Shown: positions 8,313 through 16,715 of the stretch, piece after piece
How positions within the stretch are numbered: position 1 is the stretch's first letter
How the letters are laid out: each line of letters begins with the position of its first letter
From: Pseudorhodoferax sp965279475
Lineage (GTDB): Bacteria > Pseudomonadota > Gammaproteobacteria > Burkholderiales > Burkholderiaceae_C
DNA: 64,000 bases
NCBI GenBank assembly: GCA_965279475.1
Contig: CBDIIA010000003.1
Location: 4,340,001-4,404,000 of the forward strand
Direction: 5' to 3'
The notes under the pieces: generated by a model
The model's database searches: none
The model's input: only the letters and a program-made list of their open reading frames with translations
Told to the model about the DNA's origin: nothing
Position numbers and translations under genes: made by a program

Positions 8313-9110
8313 ATGGCAACGCCTCGCACCGCTGAAGCCGAGCCGCCGCGCCCCGGCGACAGCTATGTGCAATCGTTTGCCCGCGGACTCGACGTGATCC
8401 GCAGCTTCAGCGCCGCCGCGCCACAGCAGACGCTGACCGACGTGGCCGGCCGTACCGGCCTCACGCGGGCCGGCGCCCGCCGGATCCTGCTGACGCTGCA
8501 GACGCTGGGTTATGTGGAAAGCGACGGCCGCCTGTTCCGCCTGACGCCGCGCATCCTCGACCTGGGCTTCGCCTACCTGTCGTCGATGCCGATCTGGAAC
8601 CTGGCCGAGCCGGTGATGGAGCAGCTGGTGGCCGACGTCAAGGAGTCGAGTTCGGCCGCCGTGCTCGACGGCACGGACATCGTCTACGTGCTGCGTGTGC
8701 CCACGCACAAGATCATGAAGAACTCGCTGGGTGTCGGCTCGCGGCTGCCGGCGTATTGCACGTCGATGGGCCGCATGCTGCTGTCCGCGCTGCCCGACGA
8801 CGAACTGCGCCGACGGCTCGCCGCCAGCGACCTGCAGGCCCGCACCCGCCACACCGTGACCGAGCCCGACACCCTGCGCACCCGCATCCAGCAGGTCGCA
8901 CGCCAGGGCTGGTGCCTGGTGAACCAGGAACTGGAAGAAGGCCTGATCTCGCTCGCCGCGCCGGTCACCGACCGCAGCGGCCGCCTGGTGGCGGCCATCA
9001 ACGTCAGCGGGCAGGCCAACCGCACGAGCGCGCGGGTGATGCAGGACAGCATCCTGCCGGCGCTGCGGGCAGCGGCGGCGACGATTTCGGGGTTGGTGCA
9101 GCGGGGGTGA
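8313..9110 (+). CDS. pcaR: IclR-family regulator of beta-ketoadipate genes (PcaR/PcaU type)
   Basis: A 265-residue transcription factor. Residues about 15-80 form the IclR winged helix (RGLDVIRSF, then TDVAGRTGLTRAGARRILLT). The rest is the GAF-like effector domain with the conserved PAYCTSMGRMLL and GWCLVNQELEEGL motifs. PcaR proteins bind 3-oxoadipate or protocatechuate and activate pca genes while repressing themselves. Position opposite pcaIJF and the three-half-site operator support this. An in-frame ATG at 8301 directly abuts the AGGAG box at 8296-8300, so the ATG at 8313 (12 nt away) is preferred. Effector specificity cannot be read from sequence. Confidence 0.88.
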   Translation: MATPRTAEAEPPRPGDSYVQSFARGLDVIRSFSAAAPQQTLTDVAGRTGLTRAGARRILLTLQTLGYVESDGRLFRLTPRILDLGFAYLSSMPIWNLAEPVMEQLVADVKESSSAAVLDGTDIVYVLRVPTHKIMKNSLGVGSRLPAYCTSMGRMLLSALPDDELRRRLAASDLQARTRHTVTEPDTLRTRIQQVARQGWCLVNQELEEGLISLAAPVTDRSGRLVAAINVSGQANRTSARVMQDSILPALRAAAATISGLVQRG

Positions 9111-9237
9111 TGGAGCCGACGGGGGCTGCGCGGTCGACGCCATCGCACCGCGTGCGGGCCGACCGTTACAGTAGATGGCAGCCATCCAGGACGCTGCCGT
9201 TCGCCAGCATCCAGCGGCGAACACAGGCGCAAACGGC

Positions 9238-9783
9238 ATGAAGACACCCCAAGACAAGGCTCTGCTCGGTACATTGAAGGCGCGGTTCGAGAAGAACATG
9301 CAGCGGCACAAGGGAGTGCACTGGGCCGCGGTGGAAGCCAGGCTTCTCGCCCACCCCGACAAGCTGAGCGCGCTCGGAAAGATGGAAGCGACCGGAGGCG
9401 AGCCCGATGTCGTCGGCCCGCCAGACGCGGACGGCGCCTGCCTGTTCTGCGATTGCGCCACCGAAAGCCCGACGGGGCGCAGAAGCCTGTGCTACGACGC
9501 CGAAGCATGGAACGCGCGCAAGGAGAACAGGCCGACGGACAACGCCATGGACGTGGCCGCGGCCATGGGCATCGCGGTGCTCACCGAGGCGCAGTACCGC
9601 GACCTGCAGGCGCTCGGGGAATTCGACCTCAAGACCTCCAGCTGGGTGGCCACCCCCGCCGACGTGCGGGCGCTCGGTGGCGCCCTGTTCTGCGACCGGC
9701 GTTACGGGCGGGTCTTCGTCTACCACAATGGCGCCCAGTCGTACTACGCCGCCAGAGGCTTCCGCGGCGCGGTGCGCGTCTGA
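9238..9783 (+). CDS. DUF4256 domain-containing protein
   Basis: A 181-residue soluble protein of the DUF4256 family, found widely in bacteria without assigned function. Visible conserved parts are LKARFEKNMQRHKGVHW at the N terminus, the GGEPDVVG segment, a cysteine-rich strand (CLFCDCATESP), SLCYD, and a C-terminal RVFVYHNGAQSYYAARGFRG stretch. The cluster of Cys and Asp residues could bind a metal, but that is speculation. The start chosen matches the usual N terminus; an in-frame ATG at 9175 would add 21 unconserved residues. It stands alone between pcaR and a convergent aldo/keto reductase. Confidence 0.8.
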   Translation: MKTPQDKALLGTLKARFEKNMQRHKGVHWAAVEARLLAHPDKLSALGKMEATGGEPDVVGPPDADGACLFCDCATESPTGRRSLCYDAEAWNARKENRPTDNAMDVAAAMGIAVLTEAQYRDLQALGEFDLKTSSWVATPADVRALGGALFCDRRYGRVFVYHNGAQSYYAARGFRGAVRV

Positions 9784-9813
9784 CATCCGGGCCGGTACGC
9801 CGTAGCACCGGCG

Positions 9814-10647
9814 TCAGAGCATTTCGAGCGGAATCACCCGGCCGGGTGGGGGAAACAGCGCGTCGAGTTCGGCCAGCACAACGGCATCCAGCGGACGTTC
9901 GAGTGCGCCGAGGTTCTCGGCCGCGCGGGTCACGCTCGCGGTCTTGGGAATGACGATGACGTCGTCCTTGGCCAGCAGCCAGGCCAGCGCCAGCTGCGCC
10001 GGCGTCATGCCGAGGCGCCGGGCCAATGCAACGAGGCCCTTGTCGTGCAGCAGACGACCCTGCTCGATCGGTGAATAGGCCATCGTCGGGATCCCGCGCT
10101 CGCGCTGCCAGGGCAGCAGGTCCCATTCGACGCCACGGCGCGACAGGTTGTAGAGCACCTGGTTGGTCTGCACCGCCTGCCCGCCCGACAGTTGCCACAG
10201 GCTGTCCATGGCGTCGCGGTCCAGGTTGCTGACGCCCCAGTGGCGGATGTGGCCGGCCTGCTGCAGACGTGCGAAGGCCTCGATGGTCTCGTCCAGCGGC
10301 ACGTTGCCCGACCAGTGCAGCAGGTACAGGTCGATGCGGTCGGTCTGCAACCGGCGCAGGCTGTCGGTGCAGGCCTTGGGCATGGCGCGCAGCGACGCAT
10401 GGTGCGGATAGACCTTGCTGACCAGGAAGACATCGTCGCGCCGGCCGGCGATGGCCTCGCCCACCAGTTGCTCGGTGCGGCCGTCGCCGTACATCTCGGC
10501 CGTGTCGACCAGGCGCAGGCCGGCATCCAGCCCGGCACGCAGGCTGGTGATCTCGGCGCTGCGCCGCGCAGCGTCTTCGCCCATGTTCCAGGTGCCCTGC
10601 CCGAGCGCCGGCACCGATGCGCCCGAGGGCATGCGTACGTGTTGCAT
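9814..10647 (-). CDS. Aldo/keto reductase
   Basis: A 277-residue NAD(P)H-dependent oxidoreductase with a TIM-barrel fold. The catalytic tetrad is complete: D48 (RLVDTAEMYG), Y53, K78 (LVSKVYP) and H111 (YLLHWSG). The cofactor-binding end (VIPKTASVTRAAEN) is also present. The GSGNVPLDETIEAFARLQQAGHIRHWGVSN-type middle section places it in the YdjG/YqkF-like group of general aldehyde or ketone reductases. It is monocistronic and diverges from the DUF1841 gene by 61 bp. The physiological substrate is unknown. Confidence 0.85.
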   Translation of the reverse strand: MQHVRMPSGASVPALGQGTWNMGEDAARRSAEITSLRAGLDAGLRLVDTAEMYGDGRTEQLVGEAIAGRRDDVFLVSKVYPHHASLRAMPKACTDSLRRLQTDRIDLYLLHWSGNVPLDETIEAFARLQQAGHIRHWGVSNLDRDAMDSLWQLSGGQAVQTNQVLYNLSRRGVEWDLLPWQRERGIPTMAYSPIEQGRLLHDKGLVALARRLGMTPAQLALAWLLAKDDVIVIPKTASVTRAAENLGALERPLDAVVLAELDALFPPPGRVIPLEML

Positions 10648-10708
10648 GGGGCGAGTATTGCAGGGCCTACAGCGCTTGCGGGCTTCACACCCGCACTACA
10701 CTCGCCCG

Positions 10709-11143
10709 ATGTTCACGCCCTCGCAAGCGGACGTGCGGCGCTTCTTCTGCGGCGTGCACGACAAGACCCGCGCCGGCCAGCCGATGGAGGCGATCGAGAT
10801 GATCGCCAGCCAGTGGATCGCCGAACACCCCGAATACCATGCCGATTTCGCCGATGTCGACACCGCGCTCGGCCGCATGTACGACACCGACGCCGGCCAG
10901 ACCAACCCGTTCCTGCACCTGTCGATGCACCTGTCGATCAGCGAGCAATGCTCGATCGACCAGCCGCGCGGCATCCGTCAGGCGGTGGAACTGCTCGAAC
11001 GCCGTCGCGATTCGCTGCACGCGGCGCACCACGAGGTGATGGAATGCCTGGGGCGGATGATGTGGGAGAGCCAGCGCGCCGGCCGCCCGCCCGACGGCGC
11101 CGCCTACATCGAATGCGTGCAGCGCCGGGCGACGCAAGACTGA
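10709..11143 (+). CDS. DUF1841 family protein
   Basis: A 144-residue protein matching the DUF1841 family of beta- and gammaproteobacteria, recognised by the MFTPSQADVRRFF start, the HPEYH motif, the NPFLHLSMHLSISEQ block and the C-terminal AYIECVQRRA. The central histidine-rich helix (HLSMHLSISEQ) is the most conserved feature. No catalytic function has been assigned to the family, to my knowledge. In this order it often lies near cytochrome c4 genes, as here, where it converges with one. Confidence 0.85.
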   Translation: MFTPSQADVRRFFCGVHDKTRAGQPMEAIEMIASQWIAEHPEYHADFADVDTALGRMYDTDAGQTNPFLHLSMHLSISEQCSIDQPRGIRQAVELLERRRDSLHAAHHEVMECLGRMMWESQRAGRPPDGAAYIECVQRRATQD

Positions 11144-11154
11144 TCTGAAAAACG

Positions 11155-11262
11155 GCCCGAGAAGGCGCGAAGCAATCGTCGCGAGCGGGTCGAGGTGGTG
11201 TCGATGAACGCAGCCGTACTCCCGTACGGCGGGTACCGCAGGCGCAAGATCGGCCCGCGCAG
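11155..11262. repeat. Intergenic palindromic repeat between DUF1841 and cytochrome c4 genes
   Basis: A non-coding GC-rich block between two convergent genes. It holds a perfect 7-bp hairpin, GCCGTAC (11213-11219) and GTACGGC (11224-11230), with a 4-nt loop, flanked by GAGAAGGCGCGAAGC at about 11159-11173 and a GGCGCAAG segment at about 11242. The same order, a GAAGGCGCGAAGC block, a short central hairpin and a GGCGAAG-like block, occurs at 59211-59299, suggesting a dispersed intergenic element. It may also serve as a bidirectional terminator, although no T tract follows. Confidence 0.45.
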
Positions 11263-11280
11263 CAGATTGATTCCGCCTTC

Positions 11281-11946
11281 TCAGCGGAACCGGGACTCGG
11301 GCACCGTCTTCAGGTCGCCCTGCAGGCTGTGCACATAGCCGGCCAGCGCTTTCAGCTCCGCGTTCGAGAACTGCTTGGCGATGCCGCCCATCACGCCGTT
11401 GGAACGCCCGACCTGGGCATTGTTCTCGGTCTTGTAAGCCTTCAGCGCGACGAAGAGGTAGTCGGCATGCTGGCCGGCGATCTTCGGGTAGGCGGGGTCG
11501 ATCGGCTTGGCGAAGTTGTCACCGTGGCAAGACACGCAGGCGCCCTTCTGCAGCAGCGGCGCGACCTGGGCGCTGGGGGTCACCTCGGCCTTGGCCGGCA
11601 GCGTCTCACCGGCGTCCACGCCAAGCGTGCTGTAGTAGGCGGCGACGTCGGCGATGTCCTGGTCGCTCAGCGAATCGGCGATGCCGCGCATCGAAGGGTG
11701 CTTGCGCTCACCCTTCTTGTACGCGTTGAGCGCGGAGGCGATGTACTTGGCGCCCTGGCCGGCGATCATCGGCACCTTGTAGACCTCGGGGAAACTGGCC
11801 TGGTAGCCCTTGATACCATGGCAGCCGATGCACATGTCGACCTTGCCCTGGCCGGCCTTGGCGTCACCCTTGACTTCCTGCGCCTGAGACAAAACCGTCG
11901 TGCAAGCGACAGCAAACGCAAACACCGTGGTCTTCAATTTATTCAT
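11281..11946 (-). CDS. Dihaem cytochrome c4
   Basis: A 221-residue periplasmic cytochrome with two tandem class I domains. A signal peptide (residues 1-22) precedes the first haem site, CIGCH (39-43), with the axial Met probably in PSMRGIADSLSD. The second site is CVSCH (137-141), with its Met in NGVMGGIAKQF. Size and the duplicated YIASALNAYKKGERKHPSM / YLFVALKAYKTENNAQVG pattern fit cytochrome c4, which carries electrons from the bc1 complex to cytochrome oxidases. It is transcribed away from the moxR gene across 90 bp. Confidence 0.92.
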   Translation of the reverse strand: MNKLKTTVFAFAVACTTVLSQAQEVKGDAKAGQGKVDMCIGCHGIKGYQASFPEVYKVPMIAGQGAKYIASALNAYKKGERKHPSMRGIADSLSDQDIADVAAYYSTLGVDAGETLPAKAEVTPSAQVAPLLQKGACVSCHGDNFAKPIDPAYPKIAGQHADYLFVALKAYKTENNAQVGRSNGVMGGIAKQFSNAELKALAGYVHSLQGDLKTVPESRFR

Positions 11947-12036
11947 TTTGCGCGCACAATCTCTCGAGAAAAGCAGCCGTCATCAACCTTCGAGTATATC
12001 CGGCGTCCTTCCCAACCCCTCTGTTTTGCACACTCC

Positions 12037-12891
12037 ATGAAGTTTCAAGGCTCCAACAATTACGTCGCCACGCAGGACCTGATGCTGGCCGTCAACGCTG
12101 CCGCCACACTGAAGCGCCCGCTGCTCGTCAAGGGCGAGCCCGGCACCGGCAAGACGATGCTGGCCGAGGAAGTCGCCGCCGCGCTGAAGCTGCCGCTGTT
12201 GCAATGGCACATCAAATCGACGACCAAGGCGCAGCAGGGCCTGTATGAATACGACGCGGTCAGCCGGCTGCGCGATTCGCAACTGTCCGATGTGGACGGC
12301 GGCGAGCGGGTCAAGGACATCCAGAACTACATCGTCAAGGGCGTGCTGTGGCAGGCCTTCACAGCGGACCAGCCGGTGGCCCTGCTGATCGACGAGATCG
12401 ACAAGGCCGACATCGAGTTTCCGAACGATCTGCTGCGCGAGATCGACCGGATGGAGTTCTACTGCTACGAGACGCGCGAGCTGATCCGCGCCAAGCACCG
12501 GCCGCTGGTGTTCATCACCTCGAACAACGAGAAGGAACTGCCCGACGCCTTTCTGCGCCGCTGCTTCTTCCACTACATCAAGTTCCCGGATGCGGCAACG
12601 ATGCAGCTGATCGTCGACGTGCATTTCCCCGGCCTCAAGAAGGAGCTGCTCGCCGCCGCGATGAAAACCTTCTACGACGTGCGCAACCTGCCCGGCCTGA
12701 AAAAGAAGCCGTCGACCTCCGAATTGCTCGACTGGCTCAAGCTGCTGGTGGCCGAGGACATCCCGGTCGAGGCGCTGCAGAGCAAGGACGACAAGGTCGC
12801 CGTGCCGCCGCTGGTCGGCGCACTGCTGAAGAACGAACAGGATGTCACCTTGTTCGAGAAACTGGTGTTCATGCAACGCCATAATCGCTGA
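12037..12891 (+). CDS. MoxR-family AAA+ ATPase
   Basis: A 284-residue ATPase. Walker A is GEPGTGKT (33-40), Walker B is LLIDEIDKAD (116-125), sensor 1 is ITSNNEKELPD (160-170) and the arginine finger follows (AFLRRC). MoxR proteins act as chaperones that remodel protein complexes, usually with a VWA-domain partner; that partner is encoded two genes downstream (13547). This combination resembles the CoxD/CoxE pair used in maturation of molybdenum hydroxylases, but it also occurs in genomes without carbon monoxide dehydrogenase. In-frame upstream codons run through the promoter region, so the ATG at 12037 is preferred. Confidence 0.9.
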   Translation: MKFQGSNNYVATQDLMLAVNAAATLKRPLLVKGEPGTGKTMLAEEVAAALKLPLLQWHIKSTTKAQQGLYEYDAVSRLRDSQLSDVDGGERVKDIQNYIVKGVLWQAFTADQPVALLIDEIDKADIEFPNDLLREIDRMEFYCYETRELIRAKHRPLVFITSNNEKELPDAFLRRCFFHYIKFPDAATMQLIVDVHFPGLKKELLAAAMKTFYDVRNLPGLKKKPSTSELLDWLKLLVAEDIPVEALQSKDDKVAVPPLVGALLKNEQDVTLFEKLVFMQRHNR

Positions 12892-12918
12892 CACCCTTCC
12901 TGCAGGAGATCCCCGACC

Positions 12919-13521
12919 ATGGCCCGCTTCATCGACTCCGTCACCCTCACCGGCCGCAAGGTGGCGCTGCTGGAGCCGATGCAGAAGGAGCATGCCGACG
13001 AGTTGATCGAGGCGGCGAGCGACGGGGAGCTGTGGAACCTCTGGTACACCGGCGTCGGCAGTTCCGACGCGATGTTCGGTTATGTCGACCAGGCGCTCAA
13101 GATGCGCGACGAACAGGGCGCGATGCCGTTCGTGGTGCGCCGCCAGTCCGACGGCAAGGTGGTCGGCTCGACCCGCTATTTCAATGTGGACGCGCCCAAC
13201 CGCCGGCTGGAGATCGGCCACACCTGGTACAGCAAGAGCATGCAGCGCACGCCGCTGAACACCGAGTGCAAGCTGGTGCTGCTGGAACACGCATTCGAGA
13301 AATTGAACTGCATCGCTGTCGAGCTGCGCACCCACTGGTTCAACTTCGACAGCCGCGCCGCCATCGCCCGGCTCGGCGCCAAGCAGGACGGCGTGCTGCG
13401 CAACCACCAGATCAGCCCCAACGGCACGCTGCGCGACACGGTGGTGTTCAGCATCATCCAGAGCGAGTGGCCGACCGTGAAGGCGCACCTGCGCTACCAA
13501 CTGAAGAAACCCCGCGACTGA
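12919..13521 (+). CDS. GNAT-family N-acetyltransferase (RimJ/RimL-like)
   Basis: A 200-residue acetyltransferase of the RimJ/RimL type. The fold is indicated by the N-terminal VALLEPMQKEHADEL strand-helix, the PFVVRRQSDGKVVGSTRYF beta hairpin, EIGHTWYSKSMQRTPLN for the acetyl-CoA-binding region and the late ELRTHWFNFDSRAAIARLGA segment. A clean AGGAG box precedes the ATG, 28 nt after moxR. It lies between moxR and the VWA gene, with short gaps of 27 and 25 nt, so the three are probably co-transcribed. Its substrate, perhaps a protein N terminus or an antibiotic-like amine, is unknown. Confidence 0.83.
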   Translation: MARFIDSVTLTGRKVALLEPMQKEHADELIEAASDGELWNLWYTGVGSSDAMFGYVDQALKMRDEQGAMPFVVRRQSDGKVVGSTRYFNVDAPNRRLEIGHTWYSKSMQRTPLNTECKLVLLEHAFEKLNCIAVELRTHWFNFDSRAAIARLGAKQDGVLRNHQISPNGTLRDTVVFSIIQSEWPTVKAHLRYQLKKPRD

Positions 13522-13546
13522 ATTCCAGATCGCACGGAGAACCGCG

Positions 13547-14755
13547 ATGTTGATCGACTTCTTCTACACCCTGCGGTCGGCCAAGCTGCCGGTGTCGGTC
13601 AAGGAATACCTGACGCTGCTCGAAGCGCTGAAGGAAGGTGTGGTCGGCCCGAATGCGGGCGACGACGCCGCAGACGGCAGCGGCTACGCGATCGACGATT
13701 TCTATTACCTCAGTCGCACCGCGCTGGTGAAGGACGAGAAGCACTACGACAAGTTCGACCGTGCCTTCGCGTCCTACTTCAAGGGCGTCGAGATGGTGGC
13801 CGACTTCACGAAGGACGTGCCGCTCGAGTGGCTGCGCAAGAACCTCGAACTCGAGCTCAGCCCCGAAGAAAAAGCCAAGATCGAGAAGATGGGCTGGGAC
13901 GAGCTGATGGAAACGCTGAAGAAGCGTTTCGAAGAGCAGAAGGAACGCCACGAAGGCGGCAGCAAGTGGATCGGCACCGGCGGCACCTCGCCGTTCGGCG
14001 CCAACGGCTTCAACCCGCAGGGCATCCGCATCGGGCAGGACAAGGGCCGCAACAAGAGTGCGGTGAAGGTCTGGGACCAGCGCGCCTACAAGGACTACGA
14101 CGACCAGCAGGAGCTGGGCACGCGCAACATCAAGGTGGCGCTGCGCCGCCTGCGCAAGTTCGCCCGCGAGGGCCACGAGGAAGAGCTGGACCTGGACGAC
14201 ACGATCCGCTCCACCGCCGCCAACGCGGGTTACCTCGATATCAAGATGGTGCCGGAGCGCCACAACAACGTGAAGGTGCTGCTGCTGATGGACGTGGGCG
14301 GCACGATGGACGAGCACATCCAGCGCGTGGAAGAGCTGTTCTCGGCGACCAAGACCGAGTTCAAGCACATGGAGTTCTACTACTTCCACAACTGCGTGTA
14401 CGACTTCATGTGGAAGAACAACCGGCGCCGCTTCAGCGAGAAGTTCGCGACCTGGGACATCATCCGCAAGTACAACAAGGACTACAAGCTGATCTTCGTC
14501 GGCGACGCGACGATGAGTCCTTACGAAATATTGCAACCCGGCGGCAGCGTCGAGTACAACAACGAAGAGCCCGGCGCCGAATGGCTGCAGCGCCTGACCC
14601 ACGCGTTCCCCAAGTTCGCGTGGATCAACCCCGAGCCGCAAGGCGTGTGGCAGTACCGCCAGAGCATCAGCGTGATCCAGCAACTGGTCAGCAACCGCAT
14701 GTACCCCTTGACACTCAAGGGACTCGAAGAGGCGATGCGCCTGCTGTCAAAATGA
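13547..14755 (+). CDS. VWA-domain protein (CoxE-like), MoxR partner
   Basis: A 402-residue cytoplasmic protein. The N-terminal half is mainly charged helices (MGWDELMETLKKRFEEQ, then a Gly/Asn-rich linker at 140-165). The C-terminal half is a von Willebrand A domain starting at KVLLLMDVGGTMD (245-255). Its metal-site motif reads DVGGT (D249, G251, T253), where typical VWA domains have DxSxS, so the first serine is replaced by glycine. A later GDATMSPYE motif and LKGLEEAM fit the CoxE-like family. These proteins work with a MoxR ATPase, encoded upstream at 12037. No CO dehydrogenase genes are nearby, so its client is unknown. Confidence 0.85.
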   Translation: MLIDFFYTLRSAKLPVSVKEYLTLLEALKEGVVGPNAGDDAADGSGYAIDDFYYLSRTALVKDEKHYDKFDRAFASYFKGVEMVADFTKDVPLEWLRKNLELELSPEEKAKIEKMGWDELMETLKKRFEEQKERHEGGSKWIGTGGTSPFGANGFNPQGIRIGQDKGRNKSAVKVWDQRAYKDYDDQQELGTRNIKVALRRLRKFAREGHEEELDLDDTIRSTAANAGYLDIKMVPERHNNVKVLLLMDVGGTMDEHIQRVEELFSATKTEFKHMEFYYFHNCVYDFMWKNNRRRFSEKFATWDIIRKYNKDYKLIFVGDATMSPYEILQPGGSVEYNNEEPGAEWLQRLTHAFPKFAWINPEPQGVWQYRQSISVIQQLVSNRMYPLTLKGLEEAMRLLSK

Positions 14756-14759
14756 CCGG

Positions 14760-16715
14760 ATGTTCCCGGCGGTAGCTTCGCGGTTGCCGGCCTGGTGGCC
14801 GGCCCTTTGTCTCCTGGTGTTCTTCTCGCTGTCGGGCTGCAGCCTGCTGAAGCCCGCGGAGCAGCGCAGCGATGTGCCGACCGACGGCACTCAGGTGATG
14901 GCCGGCGCCCAGGCCGCGCGCGAAGCCGCCAAGGCCGAAGCCGACCCGGGCAAGACGACCCTGGCCGAGGGGCGCGATGCGTTCACCGTCACGATCACCG
15001 GCCCGCAGGAAGCGCGCGACTTTCTCGAACGCCACCTCGACCTGCAACGCTACCGCAAGCTCGACGACCTGCAGGCGCCCGAACTCTCACGGCTGATGGC
15101 CGCCGCTGAACCAAATGCCCGCGAGTTGCTCGGCACGCTGGGCTACTTCACGCCCACGCTCACGCTCGAACTGAAGGACACGCCGCAGGGCCGCCAGGCC
15201 GACCACGAGATCAGCATCGCGGTCGAGCCCGGCCCGCTGACCACGGTGGGCACAGTGCAGATCGACTTCGCCGGGCCGATTACCGAAGACGACCGGGCGA
15301 CCAACCGCCGGCGCAATGCGATCAGCCGGGCCTGGTCGCTGGGCAGCGGCGACACCTTCACGCAGCCGCGCTGGGATGCGGCCAAGTCGGCCGGCCTGCG
15401 CTCGTTGAACAGCCGCGTGTACCCGCTCGGCCGCATCGCCCGCAGCGAGGCGCAGATCGACGCGGACCGCCACATCGCCGACCTGAAGCTGGGTTTCGAG
15501 TCCGGGCCGCCGTTCCGTTTCGGTGAACTGCAGATCCGCGGCAGCGAGCGTTACAGCCCGGTCAACGCGGCGCGCATCGCGCAGCTGCCGGTGGGCGAAG
15601 AGTACGACCAGCAGCAACTGCTCGACGCACAGCAGCGGCTGGCCAGCAGCGGCTTCTACGAATCGGTGTTCCTGACGCTGGACACCGACGGCACCGACCC
15701 GCAGCGTGTGCCGGTGATCGCCCAGGTGCGCGAGGCGCAGCTGAAGAAGGTGGTCTTCGGGGTCGGCTACACCACCGACAGCGGGCCGCGCATCTCGATC
15801 GACCATATCCACAACAAGGTGCCGCTGCTCGACTGGCGGGCGGTGTCGCGCCTGTCGCTGGACGGCAAGAACCAGTCGATCAGCACGGCGCTGTCGGGGC
15901 TGCTCGACGAAAAAGGCTGGCGCTGGTTCGGATCGGGCCTGCTGCAGCGCGAGGAGTCGGGCAGTTTCGACGTCACCAGCGGGCGCGTGCGGTACGGCCG
16001 CAGCAAAACCACCGACCACCTCGACCGCAGCTACTTCGCCCAGTACGACTACGCGGTGAACTCGGGCACCGACGCGCCGCCATCGGCGTCGACCGTCAGC
16101 GCCAACTGGGGCTGGACCGGGCGTTATTTCGACAACCTGACCCGGCCGCGTCGCGGCTACGGGCTGGCGGTGGAGCTGGGCGCCGGCACCACGCTGGCCG
16201 GCGGGCAGTACCCCTACACCCGCAGCGTGGCCCGCTGGCTGGGCCTGCTGCCGCTGTACCGGGTCGGCGCCGGCGAAGGCACAGAGGCCCGCACGCGGCG
16301 GGCCCGGCTGCAGCTGCGCGCCGAGGCCGGTGCCGTGGTGGCCAACAACCAGGCGCGCATTCCCGCGACGCAGCTGTTCCTGACCGGCGGAGACACGACG
16401 GTGCGCGGCTTCGGCTACCGCGAGATCGGCGCCCGCTTCGAGAACAGCGCCACCGTGGCCGGCCGCTACATGACGGTCGCCAGCGCGGAGCTGCAGCACC
16501 CCATCGTCTGGGGCGGCGAGCTGACCGAATTCGAGGCCGTGGCCTTCGTCGACACCGGCGCCGTGGCCGACACGCGGCACGACCTGCGCGGCAAGGTCGG
16601 CACCGGCGTGGGCATGCGCTGGTACAGCCCGGTCGGCCTGGTGCAGGGCGACCTGGCCCACGGCTTCGGCACCGGCGGCATCAAGATCCACCTGCGTCTG
16701 GGGTTCACGTTTTGA
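14760..16715 (+). CDS. tamA: Outer-membrane translocation and assembly module protein TamA
   Basis: A 651-residue Omp85-family protein that, with TamB, helps insert autotransporters and move lipids across the envelope. POTRA domains span about residues 60-330 (for example RFGELQIRGSERYSPVNAARI). The C-terminal half is the 16-strand barrel, with the VRGFGYREIG loop motif (about 546-555) and a terminal phenylalanine (LGFTF) as the barrel signal. The N terminus has a signal peptide ending in SLSGCSLL, which matches a lipobox; a lipidated TamA would be unusual. The gene starts 4 nt after the VWA gene stop and overlaps tamB. Confidence 0.92.
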   Translation: MFPAVASRLPAWWPALCLLVFFSLSGCSLLKPAEQRSDVPTDGTQVMAGAQAAREAAKAEADPGKTTLAEGRDAFTVTITGPQEARDFLERHLDLQRYRKLDDLQAPELSRLMAAAEPNARELLGTLGYFTPTLTLELKDTPQGRQADHEISIAVEPGPLTTVGTVQIDFAGPITEDDRATNRRRNAISRAWSLGSGDTFTQPRWDAAKSAGLRSLNSRVYPLGRIARSEAQIDADRHIADLKLGFESGPPFRFGELQIRGSERYSPVNAARIAQLPVGEEYDQQQLLDAQQRLASSGFYESVFLTLDTDGTDPQRVPVIAQVREAQLKKVVFGVGYTTDSGPRISIDHIHNKVPLLDWRAVSRLSLDGKNQSISTALSGLLDEKGWRWFGSGLLQREESGSFDVTSGRVRYGRSKTTDHLDRSYFAQYDYAVNSGTDAPPSASTVSANWGWTGRYFDNLTRPRRGYGLAVELGAGTTLAGGQYPYTRSVARWLGLLPLYRVGAGEGTEARTRRARLQLRAEAGAVVANNQARIPATQLFLTGGDTTVRGFGYREIGARFENSATVAGRYMTVASAELQHPIVWGGELTEFEAVAFVDTGAVADTRHDLRGKVGTGVGMRWYSPVGLVQGDLAHGFGTGGIKIHLRLGFTF

